Source: Streptomyces sp. NRRL WC-3549
Lineage (GTDB): Bacteria > Actinomycetota > Actinomycetes > Streptomycetales > Streptomycetaceae
Length of the DNA: 5,034 nt
Direction of reading: 5' to 3'
NCBI RefSeq assembly: GCF_000721935.1
Contig: NZ_KL585437.1
Location: 82,559 to 87,592, forward strand
The notes below the pieces were generated by a model that had not been told where the DNA came from, ran no database searches, and saw only the letters and a program-made list of their open reading frames with translations. Positions 1-5,034 of the stretch are shown here, one piece after another (within the stretch, counting starts at the first letter, position 1; each line of letters begins with the position of its first letter). The translations under genes and the position numbers were made by a program.

Positions 1-385
1 CGGCGGCCACACCGGCCGCCGGGTCGGCGAGCAGCACGGGCGTGCAGTCGGCGGTGAGCACCGCGAGCGGCAGACCGCGACGGGCCGTCACCACCGCGTC
101 CACCGCGGGGATCTCGGCGGCCTCGCCCCACGGGCCGTCGACCACGGCGACCTCACGGCCGTGCACCTGGTTCATCCAGACGACCCGCTCCGGGTCCAGA
201 CCGAGGTGGCGGGCCGCGAGCCCGCGGTTCGCGAGGACGGCGGCGGGGTCGTCACCGACCGCGCCGCCGAGGTTGAGCCGCTCGTACGGAGCGGCGCTCA
301 CCCCGCCCCACCTGTCGGTGAAGGCGAAGTGCGCGCCGCCCGCCGAAGCCACCGCGGTGTGCACCGCGTGCTGCGGGTCTATCAC
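1..385 (-). CDS. pgeF: YfiH/PgeF family protein (multicopper polyphenol oxidase / laccase-domain family), 5' part, cut by window edge
   Basis: The first 128 codons are visible; the gene continues past base 1. The start is GTG at 385-383, overlapping the ftsZ stop in a GTGA arrangement. I see no good Shine-Dalgarno sequence before it, so it is probably translated by coupling to ftsZ. Visible family features are a Thr-Asp-Arg-x-Gly-Gly-Val-Ser stretch (residues 23-30), an [11 protein letters not shown] block (37-47), NQVHG with the metal-ligand His at about 75, and TADC with the conserved Cys at about 114. The second metal-ligand His lies outside the window. Known for the family: E. coli YfiH/PgeF prevents misincorporation of L-Ser or Gly in place of L-Ala in peptidoglycan precursors, and relatives such as human LACC1 act on purine nucleosides. 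A gene of this family directly after ftsZ is usual in actinobacteria, where ylmE, sepF and divIVA generally follow. The family assignment is firm; the editing role here is inferred. Confidence 0.9.
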   Translation of the reverse strand, partial: MIDPQHAVHTAVASAGGAHFAFTDRWGGVSAAPYERLNLGGAVGDDPAAVLANRGLAARHLGLDPERVVWMNQVHGREVAVVDGPWGEAAEIPAVDAVVTARRGLPLAVLTADCTPVLLADPAAGVAA

Positions 386-1605
386 TTCAAGAAGTCCGGT
401 ACGTCCAGCTCTTCGGCCTGGGTGTCCTGGTAGGGACGGGCCGTCGGGACGTGCGGCGGGCCGACCGGCGGCAGCGACGAGCCCTCGCTCGTCACCGGGG
501 CCGGCTGTTCGGCCGGGGCCTGCTGGGGTTCCTCGCGCGGGGGGACGGAGCCCAGCGTGCCCGCCGGACGCACCGGTTCGGCGGCCCGGGCCGGCGGGGC
601 CGGCTCCTCGCGCTTGCCGGAGCTCGCCCCGAGGACGTTCTCGCGGCGGGCGGGCGGCTGTCCGCCGTCGAAGCCGGCGGCGATCACGGTGACCCGCACC
701 TCGTCGCCCAGGGCGTCGTCGATGACCGCTCCGAAGATGATGTTCGCCTCCGGGTGGGCCGCCTCGCTCACCAGCTGCGCGGCCTCGTTGATCTCGAAGA
801 GACCGAGGTCGCTGCCGCCGGAGATGGAGAGCAGGACACCACGGGCGCCGTCGATGGACGCCTCCAGGAGCGGCGAGGAGATCGCCATCTCGGCGGCGGC
901 CACCGCACGGTCGTCGCCGCGTGCCGAACCGATGCCCATGAGCGCGGAACCGGCCTCGGACATGACCGACTTGACGTCGGCGAAGTCCAGGTTGATCAGG
1001 CCGGGGGTGGTGATGAGGTCGGTGATGCCCTGGACGCCCGAGAGCAGCACCTGGTCGGCCGACTTGAACGCGTCGAGCACGCTGACCTGGCGGTCCGAGA
1101 TGGACAGCAGCCGGTCGTTGGGGATGACGATGAGGGTGTCGACCTCTTCGCGGAGCTCGGCGATGCCGTCCTCCGCCTGGTTCGCGCGGCGCCGGCCCTC
1201 GAAGGTGAACGGGCGGGTGACCACGCCGATCGTCAGGGCGCCCAGCGAACGGGCGATGTTGGCCACGACGGGCGCGCCGCCGGTGCCCGTGCCGCCGCCT
1301 TCACCGGCGGTGACGAAGACCATGTCGGCCCCCTTGAGGACCTCCTCGATCTCCTCGCGGTGGTCCTCCGCGGCCTTGCGGCCGACGGCCGGGTTCGCCC
1401 CGGCGCCGAGGCCCCGGGTGAGTTCGCGGCCGACGTCCAGCTTGACGTCGGCGTCGCTCATCAGCAGTGCCTGCGCATCGGTGTTGATCGCGATGAACTC
1501 GACGCCCTTGAGGCCGACCTCGATCATTCGGTTGATGGCATTGACACCACCGCCGCCGACACCGATGACCTTGATGACTGCGAGGTAGTTCTGCGGTGCT
1601 GCCAC
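382..1605 (-). CDS. ftsZ: Cell division protein FtsZ, tubulin-like GTPase
   Basis: A 407-residue FtsZ, which polymerises with GTP into the division ring; in Streptomyces it forms vegetative cross-walls and the regular sporulation ladders. The GTP-binding domain shows GVGGGGVNA (residues 15-23), the tubulin signature [10 protein letters not shown] (101-110) and PNDRLL (162-167). The T7 loop NLDFAD (205-210) carries the Asp needed for GTP hydrolysis across the subunit interface. A Pro/Ala/Glu-rich disordered linker (about 317-395) leads to the C-terminal tail LDVPDFLK (400-407), the conserved partner-binding peptide, which in actinobacteria binds SepF. I chose the GTG at 1605 because conserved sequence begins there ([10 protein letters not shown]) and GAGAGG lies 8 bases upstream. 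The frame stays open to an ATG at 1701, but those 32 extra residues are Arg-rich and unlike FtsZ. The 276-base gap before it suggests its own promoters besides read-through from ftsQ. No key residue is missing. Confidence 0.98.
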   Translation of the reverse strand: MAAPQNYLAVIKVIGVGGGGVNAINRMIEVGLKGVEFIAINTDAQALLMSDADVKLDVGRELTRGLGAGANPAVGRKAAEDHREEIEEVLKGADMVFVTAGEGGGTGTGGAPVVANIARSLGALTIGVVTRPFTFEGRRRANQAEDGIAELREEVDTLIVIPNDRLLSISDRQVSVLDAFKSADQVLLSGVQGITDLITTPGLINLDFADVKSVMSEAGSALMGIGSARGDDRAVAAAEMAISSPLLEASIDGARGVLLSISGGSDLGLFEINEAAQLVSEAAHPEANIIFGAVIDDALGDEVRVTVIAAGFDGGQPPARRENVLGASSGKREEPAPPARAAEPVRPAGTLGSVPPREEPQQAPAEQPAPVTSEGSSLPPVGPPHVPTARPYQDTQAEELDVPDFLK

Positions 1606-1613
1606 GTCGAAGG

Positions 1614-1619
1614 CCTCTC
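1614..1619 (-). promoter_or_regulatory. ftsZ ribosome binding site
   Basis: On the coding strand this reads GAGAGG, 8 bases before the GTG at 1605, which supports that start over upstream in-frame codons. It sits in the 8-base loop of a possible small hairpin at 1608-1625 (stem CGAGG/CTTCG with one G-U pair), so the site could be displayed or slightly masked. The hairpin is weak and its role is inferred. Confidence 0.8.
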
Positions 1620-1633
1620 GCCTCGAGTTACGT

Positions 1634-1666
1634 GTCGTCGCTCTGCGGTGGCACCGCCGCGACGAC
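1634..1666 (-). repeat. Hairpin in the ftsZ leader
   Basis: The transcript can fold into an outer 8-bp perfect stem (GTCGTCGC with GCGACGAC), a small internal loop, and an inner 5-bp stem (GCGGT with ACCGC) closed by 3 bases. It ends 14 bases upstream of the ftsZ Shine-Dalgarno sequence. No U-tract follows, so it does not look like a factor-independent terminator. It may protect the 5' end or influence ribosome loading; this is inference. Confidence 0.55.
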
Positions 1667-1700
1667 GGATGTCGATGGGGACGGTCCGAACGCCGACCCA

Positions 1701-1725
1701 AACCCTAACGTTCAACTTTAGGGTT
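1701..1725. repeat. 25-base interrupted palindrome in the ftsZ upstream region (possible operator)
   Basis: The arms AACCCTAA and TTAGGGTT are perfect 8-base inverted repeats. The 9 bases between them continue the symmetry (GTT-N-AAC) apart from one mismatched pair, so 22 of 24 paired positions agree around a central base. It lies about 30-55 bases downstream of the start expected from the promoter at 1762-1791. Read as DNA it resembles a dimer-binding operator; read as RNA it could form an 8-bp stem with a 9-base loop. The reverse of one arm also contains TAGGGT, similar to a -10 element, but I see no matching -35. Confidence 0.5.
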
Positions 1726-1761
1726 ACCAGTGTGTCTGCTTCCCGGACTCTTCCGAACAGG

Positions 1762-1791
1762 ACACTAAGTCGACAAGCGGCGCACGTTCAA
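1762..1791 (-). promoter_or_regulatory. Probable ftsZ promoter (HrdB/sigma-70-like)
   Basis: On the coding strand TTGAAC (1791-1786) and TAGTGT (1767-1762) are separated by 18 bases, close to the streptomycete vegetative consensus TTGACA-17/18-TAGRRT. Transcription would begin near 1755, giving a leader of about 150 bases. Streptomyces coelicolor ftsZ is known to have several promoters, one of them developmentally induced; this may be a counterpart, but I cannot say which. Confidence 0.55.
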
Positions 1792-1822
1792 CGAACACGC
1801 CGAACCTCCCGTTTTTCTTTTC

Positions 1823-1853
1823 ACCCTATGTGATCACCCGTAGCGCTGACCAA
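1823..1853 (-). promoter_or_regulatory. Possible second, upstream ftsZ promoter
   Basis: TAGGGT (1828-1823) is a fair -10 element. A poor -35, TTGGTC (1853-1848), lies 19 bases upstream; shifting it one base to TGGTCA gives 18. The perfect palindrome GTGATCAC (1830-1837) lies inside the spacer and could bind a regulator. It is followed by an A-rich tract on the coding strand. The call rests on the -10 match and on knowing that ftsZ has multiple promoters in this genus. Confidence 0.3.
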
Positions 1854-1881
1854 CCAGGGTGCTGGCCAGGCCAAATGCGCG

Positions 1882-2676
1882 TCAACTCTTCGACACCGCG
1901 GGTGCGGTGGGGGCACTCACGTCGAAGTGCCCCGCTTCGGGGGCGGCTTTCATGAGCGCGGTGAGCACGCGGGCCTTCACAGGCCCCCGTTCACCACTGC
2001 CCCACATCACCGTGCGCCCCCCTGTCAGTTCCAGGACGACGGAGTCGTACGAAGTGATCCGCACGGTCTCCGTCTCCCCGGCCACCTTCCCCGGAAGGTC
2101 GCCCGCAACCCGAACCGCTTCCCGCAACAGACGGTCACTTCCGTAGCGCTTCAGGCTCGCCGACCGGTCGGCCCTCAGTTCCAGCAGCGGTACGTGTCCG
2201 GGCCGTTCGTCCACCGTGGCGAAACGCACACCTTTCGCGTCCACTTCGATGAACTTCGCGCCCTTTTTCACCACCAGGACCGGCTTTCGTTCGGTCACTT
2301 TAAGGCCGATACCGTGCGGCCATGACCGCACGACATCCACGGAGTCGATACGGGGCACCTTCTGGCGCAACCGTGCCGCGATGGCGTCGGTGTCCACGGA
2401 CACCAGCGGTCCACCCACCGGCACGGCCGCGGCGGCCTCCACCTCAGAACGGGTCAGGACGTCGGTGCCGGTGGTGGTGACGTGCTCGACCCGGGTCCAG
2501 GACGAGCCGTAGAGCACCCAGACCGTGGCCGCGGCGACCAGCACCACGGCAACTGAGGCCACCACCAGCCTCGTACGGCCGGTCAGCCGGCGCCCCCGCG
2601 GATCGATACGCGGGGGTCCGGCGGGGGTGTCGGCCCGCTTGGCTGCGCCGCGCTGGGCGGTCGTCGGTCCGGCCAC
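1882..2676 (-). CDS. ftsQ: Cell division protein FtsQ (DivIB family)
   Basis: A 264-residue bitopic membrane protein of the divisome that, with FtsL and DivIC partners, regulates septal peptidoglycan synthesis. It has a cytoplasmic basic N-terminus (residues 1-36, ending RRLTGRTR), one hydrophobic membrane segment (about 37-55, rich in Val and Ala), then YGSSW leading into a POTRA domain (about 60-130) that includes the SWPHGIGLKVTERKP block typical of FtsQ. The beta-rich FtsQ/DivIB region follows to about 250. I chose the GTG at 2676 because AAGGAG lies 5 bases upstream and the product then starts VAGPTTAQRG, as streptomycete FtsQ does; the length also fits. An ATG at 2748 in the same frame would overlap murG and translate the palindrome, so I reject it. 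In S. coelicolor ftsQ is dispensable for growth but needed for efficient septation and sporulation. No strong terminator separates it from ftsZ. Confidence 0.95.
   Translation of the reverse strand: MAGPTTAQRGAAKRADTPAGPPRIDPRGRRLTGRTRLVVASVAVVLVAAATVWVLYGSSWTRVEHVTTTGTDVLTRSEVEAAAAVPVGGPLVSVDTDAIAARLRQKVPRIDSVDVVRSWPHGIGLKVTERKPVLVVKKGAKFIEVDAKGVRFATVDERPGHVPLLELRADRSASLKRYGSDRLLREAVRVAGDLPGKVAGETETVRITSYDSVVLELTGGRTVMWGSGERGPVKARVLTALMKAAPEAGHFDVSAPTAPAVSKS
2593..2616 (-). repeat. Inverted repeat early in the ftsQ coding region
   Basis: Perfect 8-base arms CCCCCGCG and CGCGGGGG flank an 8-base spacer, covering roughly codons 21-28 of ftsQ. The mRNA could form a strong GC stem starting about 60 bases after the start codon. 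GC-rich Pro/Arg/Gly codons can produce such pairs by chance, so function is uncertain. Confidence 0.4.
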
Positions 2677-2681
2677 GCTCG

Positions 2682-2687
2682 CTCCTT
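2682..2687 (-). promoter_or_regulatory. ftsQ ribosome binding site
   Basis: AAGGAG on the coding strand lies 5 bases before the GTG at 2676 and decides the ftsQ start. It begins only 3 bases after the large palindrome at 2691-2718, so a folded hairpin there would sit against the initiating ribosome. Confidence 0.85.
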
Positions 2688-2690
2688 CGC

Positions 2691-2718
2691 CGGACCCGGG
2701 GCGCGCGCCCCGGGTCCG
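2691..2718. repeat. Perfect 28-base GC-rich palindrome between murG and ftsQ
   Basis: Each 14-base half, beginning CGGACCCGGGGCGC, is the exact reverse complement of the other. As RNA it gives about 12 bp of stem with a 4-base loop; 26 of the 28 bases are G or C. It occupies most of the 49-base gap, 7 bases after the murG stop and 3 bases before the ftsQ Shine-Dalgarno. It has no U-tract. It could attenuate transcription, protect the upstream mRNA end, or hinder ftsQ initiation; the sequence alone does not decide among these. Confidence 0.75.
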
Positions 2719-2725
2719 CACCGCC

Positions 2726-3820
2726 TCACGCCTGGCGGCGTGCGGCAATCGCCTCGTACACCATGCCGACGAGCAGGTCGTCGGCGTCGCGCCGCCCGAA
2801 CTCGGCGGCGGCGCGGGACATCTCGTACAGCCGGTGCGGATCCGACAGCACCGGAAGGACGTTGCCCTGCACCCACTCCGGGGTGAGCGCCGCGTCGTCC
2901 ACCAGCAGGCCGCCGCCCGCGTTCACCACCGGCTGGGCGTTGAGCCGCTGTTCGCCGTTGCCGATGGGCAGCGGGACGTAGGCGGCCGGGAGCCCGACGG
3001 CGGAGAGTTCGGCGACGGTCATCGCGCCCGCGCGGCAGAGCATCATGTCGGCCGCCGCGTACGCCAGATCCATCCGGTCCACGTACGGTACCGGGATATA
3101 GGGCGGCATACCGGGCATGTTGTCGATACGCGGCAATTCGTTCTTCGGTCCGACCACGTGGAGGATCTGGATCCCGGACCGCTGGAGCAGCGGCGCGACC
3201 CGCTGGACGACCTCGTTGAGGTGGCGGGCGCCCTGCGAGCCGCCGGAGACCAGCAGCGTCGGCAGGTTGGGGTCCAGGCCGAACGTGTCGCGCGCCTCGG
3301 GGCGCACCCGGGCGCGGTCCAGGGTGGCGATGGTGCGCCGCAGCGGGATGCCGATGTAGCGGGCGCCCCGCAGCTTGCTGTCGGGGGTGGAGACGGCGAC
3401 CCCGTGGGCGTACCGCGAGCCGATCTTGTTGGCGAGGCCCGGACGGGCGTTGGCCTCGTGGACCACGATCGGGACGCCGGCGCGCTTGGCCGCGAGGTAG
3501 CCGGGCAGGGCGACGTATCCGCCGAAGCCGACCACGCAGTCGGCCTTGGTCCGCTCCAGGATCTGCTCGGCGGCCTTGATGGTGCCGCGCAGCCGCCCGG
3601 GCACGGTGATCAGCTCGGGCGTGGGCTTACGCGGCAGCGGTACGGCGGGGATCAGCGCCAGTTCGTAACCCCGCTCGGGTACGAGCCTGGTCTCGAGTCC
3701 GCGTTCCGTGCCGAGGGCAGTGATTCCCACGGTCGGGTCCTGCCTGCGCAGGGCGTCTGCGAGGGCAAGCGCGGGCTCGATGTGCCCGGCGGTCCCCCCG
3801 CCGGCGAGTACGACATGCAC
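2726..3820 (-). CDS. murG: MurG, undecaprenyl-PP-MurNAc-pentapeptide GlcNAc transferase
   Basis: A 364-residue GT28/GT-B glycosyltransferase. It transfers GlcNAc from UDP-GlcNAc to lipid I at the inner face of the membrane, producing lipid II. The N-terminal acceptor domain shows the Gly-rich loop AGGGTAGH (residues 6-13), the second Gly-rich loop [11 protein letters not shown] (97-107) and [11 protein letters not shown] (121-131). The C-terminal UDP-GlcNAc domain shows the third Gly-rich loop [12 protein letters not shown] (191-202) and [11 protein letters not shown] (262-272), which includes the region that contacts the nucleotide-sugar. QRLNAQ (291-296) matches the E. coli QxxNA motif. The start is GTG at 3820, six bases after the ftsW stop. 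GGAGAG inside the end of ftsW lies 12 bases upstream, which is rather far, so coupling to ftsW translation is likely. MurG is generally essential even where Streptomyces division genes are dispensable. Length and motifs are complete. Confidence 0.97.
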   Translation of the reverse strand: MHVVLAGGGTAGHIEPALALADALRRQDPTVGITALGTERGLETRLVPERGYELALIPAVPLPRKPTPELITVPGRLRGTIKAAEQILERTKADCVVGFGGYVALPGYLAAKRAGVPIVVHEANARPGLANKIGSRYAHGVAVSTPDSKLRGARYIGIPLRRTIATLDRARVRPEARDTFGLDPNLPTLLVSGGSQGARHLNEVVQRVAPLLQRSGIQILHVVGPKNELPRIDNMPGMPPYIPVPYVDRMDLAYAAADMMLCRAGAMTVAELSAVGLPAAYVPLPIGNGEQRLNAQPVVNAGGGLLVDDAALTPEWVQGNVLPVLSDPHRLYEMSRAAAEFGRRDADDLLVGMVYEAIAARRQA

Positions 3821-3826
3821 CGAAAT

Positions 3827-5034
3827 TCACCGCTCTCCGGACGGACGCTTCATGATGCGCCGTCTCATCGTCTTCCATCTGACCCCGGGCCTCCGCATGG
3901 CCAGGGCCGCTCTCGCCGCAGGGTCCTCTCGCGCGAAGGCGATCATGAGCCCGACAGCGAACATGGTCGGCAGCAGGGCCGATCCTCCGTAGGAGAACAG
4001 CGGCAGCGGGACTCCGGCGATCGGCAACAGACCGAGCACCGCACCGATGTTGATCACGGCCTGCACCATGATCCAGGTGGTCACGCCTCCCGCTGCGTAC
4101 CTCACGAAGGGGTCCTCCGTGCGTCCGGCCACGCGGATACCCGCATAGCCTAGAGCCGCGAAGAGGGCGAGTACCGACAGCGTCCCCGCCAGGCCCAGTT
4201 CCTCCCCGGTGATGGCGAAGATGAAGTCGGTGTGAGGTTCCGGCAGTTGACCCCATTTTTCCACACTCGCACCCAGCCCGGAACCGAACCATCCGCCGGA
4301 GGCCAGGGCGTAGATTCCGTGGACCGCCTGCCAGCAGCCGCCGTCCGGGGTGGGTTCGCTGACCCCCATGCAGGCGAGCCGGGACATCCGGTTGGGGCTG
4401 GTCTTGATCAGCAGGAAGCCGATGGCCCCGGCGAAGGCGAGCACCCCGGCGAAGAGCCGGGTGGGCGCCCCGGCGAGCCAGAGCAGGCCGAACAGGATGG
4501 CGGTGAGGATGATCGCCGTTCCCATGTCGCCGCCGAGCATGATCAGACCGAGCAGCATGAAGGCGACCGGGACGAGCGGCACGAGCATGTGCTTCCACTG
4601 GGACAGCAGCCGCTTGTCGTGCTTCCGGGCGATGAGGTCGGCGCCCCAGAGGATGAGGGCGAGCTTGCCGAACTCGCTGGGCTGGAGCTGGAAGGGGCCG
4701 CCGAGGTAGAGCCAGTTCTGGTTGCCGTTGACCGACATCCCTATCCCCGGAACCTGGACCAGGATCATCAGGAAGACGGTGGCCAGGAGCAGCGGATAGG
4801 CGAGGGCCCGGTGCAGTTTGACGGGCATCCGGGCGGCCAGCAGCATCAGCCCGGCGCCGATCACGGCGGCGAGGAACTGCTTGCGGAAGAAGTAGGTACT
4901 GGGTCTGGAGAGTTCCAGCGCCTTGATCATCGAGGCCGAGTAGACCATCACGAGCCCGAGCACGGTGATCAGCAGCCCGGCGCCGAGGATCAGGTAGTAC
5001 GCGGTCAGCGGACGGTCCCAGGCCCGGCGGGGCG
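3827..5034 (-). CDS. ftsW: FtsW, SEDS-family septal peptidoglycan glycosyltransferase, N-terminus outside the window
   Basis: 401 residues are visible and the frame is open at the window edge; probably several tens of N-terminal residues are missing. FtsW is a polytopic membrane protein that polymerises lipid II at the septum with its cognate class B PBP. The first visible residues are PRRAWDRPLTAYYLILG, leading into the first membrane helix; about ten helices are expected. Numbering from the first full visible codon: QPSEFGK (117-123) is a SEDS signature, HTDFIF (267-272) holds the conserved catalytic Asp in a long extracytoplasmic loop, and NIGAVLGLLPIAGVPLPLF followed by SYGGSA (about 328-352) is the FtsW/RodA/SpoVE signature. 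Two Cys (221 and 233) bracket a short segment of the outer loop. The tail is strongly basic. The GTG at 4963 is internal, because conserved residues continue upstream. In Streptomyces FtsW is not needed for vegetative growth but is needed for division. Confidence 0.96.
   Translation of the reverse strand, partial: PRRAWDRPLTAYYLILGAGLLITVLGLVMVYSASMIKALELSRPSTYFFRKQFLAAVIGAGLMLLAARMPVKLHRALAYPLLLATVFLMILVQVPGIGMSVNGNQNWLYLGGPFQLQPSEFGKLALILWGADLIARKHDKRLLSQWKHMLVPLVPVAFMLLGLIMLGGDMGTAIILTAILFGLLWLAGAPTRLFAGVLAFAGAIGFLLIKTSPNRMSRLACMGVSEPTPDGGCWQAVHGIYALASGGWFGSGLGASVEKWGQLPEPHTDFIFAITGEELGLAGTLSVLALFAALGYAGIRVAGRTEDPFVRYAAGGVTTWIMVQAVINIGAVLGLLPIAGVPLPLFSYGGSALLPTMFAVGLMIAFAREDPAARAALAMRRPGVRWKTMRRRIMKRPSGER

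Noticed and set aside
1606..1701. N-terminal extension of FtsZ from an ATG at 1701
   Set aside because: The 32 extra residues are basic and not FtsZ-like, they would cover the leader hairpin, and the GTG at 1605 has a good Shine-Dalgarno and the conserved N-terminus.
1712..1740. BldD box upstream of ftsZ
   Set aside because: The region around ACACTGGTAACCCT partly resembles the BldD half-site as I remember it, but needs gaps or several mismatches, so I do not call it although ftsZ is a reported BldD target.
451..1833. Long open frame on the plus strand opposite ftsZ and its upstream region
   Set aside because: It is antisense to ftsZ, runs across the promoter region, has an Arg/Gly/Asp/Ala-rich low-complexity translation and resembles no family. 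Long antisense frames are expected in GC-rich DNA with biased third codon positions.
1858..1881. Terminator after ftsQ
   Set aside because: Only a 5-bp TGGCC/GGCCA repeat with a 1-base gap is present, and no U-tract. It is too weak to call, so read-through into ftsZ is likely.
2677..2748. ftsQ start at an ATG at 2748
   Set aside because: It overlaps murG, translates the 28-base palindrome and lacks FtsQ-like sequence; the GTG at 2676 has AAGGAG at ideal spacing.
2525..4153. A 542-codon open frame on the plus strand opposite ftsQ, murG and ftsW
   Set aside because: It is antisense to three well-supported genes, its composition is typical of a shadow frame, and it has no recognisable domain.
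3627..4598. A 323-codon minus-strand frame overlapping murG and ftsW
   Set aside because: It is an alternative frame of ftsW/murG, Arg/His-rich without membrane segments, while the overlapped frames carry all conserved motifs.

Overview
This window is a segment of the division and cell wall (dcw) cluster of a Streptomyces or very close relative. The evidence is the high GC content, the GTG start of every gene whose start is visible, and an FtsZ, MurG, FtsQ and FtsW of characteristic streptomycete form. All genes lie on the minus strand, so transcription runs from high to low coordinates: ftsW (5' end beyond the window), murG, ftsQ, ftsZ, then the first third of a YfiH/PgeF-family gene that leaves the window at base 1. 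The species cannot be told from this sequence.

Layout in transcription order. ftsW (5034 to 3827) encodes the SEDS-family septal glycosyltransferase. murG (3820 to 2726) follows after 6 bases and encodes the enzyme that makes lipid II. A 49-base gap holding a perfect 28-base GC-rich palindrome separates it from ftsQ (2676 to 1882), which encodes a bitopic divisome protein with a POTRA domain. A 276-base non-coding region then carries likely ftsZ promoters, a 25-base dyad, a strong leader hairpin and the ftsZ ribosome binding site. ftsZ (1605 to 382) overlaps the pgeF-like gene (385 to 1) by four bases.

The products form one pathway. MurG makes lipid II on the inner membrane face, FtsW polymerises it at the septum, FtsQ helps assemble and regulate the septal synthase, FtsZ forms the ring (vegetative cross-walls and the sporulation ladders of aerial hyphae), and the YfiH/PgeF protein probably edits peptidoglycan precursors. 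murC, which sits between murG and ftsQ in mycobacteria, is absent here, as is usual in Streptomyces.

The coding content is ordinary and conserved. I found no mobile element, CRISPR array, RNA gene or new multi-gene system. The parts worth a second look are non-coding: the 28-base palindrome before ftsQ, and the dyad, hairpin and possible small leader ORF upstream of ftsZ.
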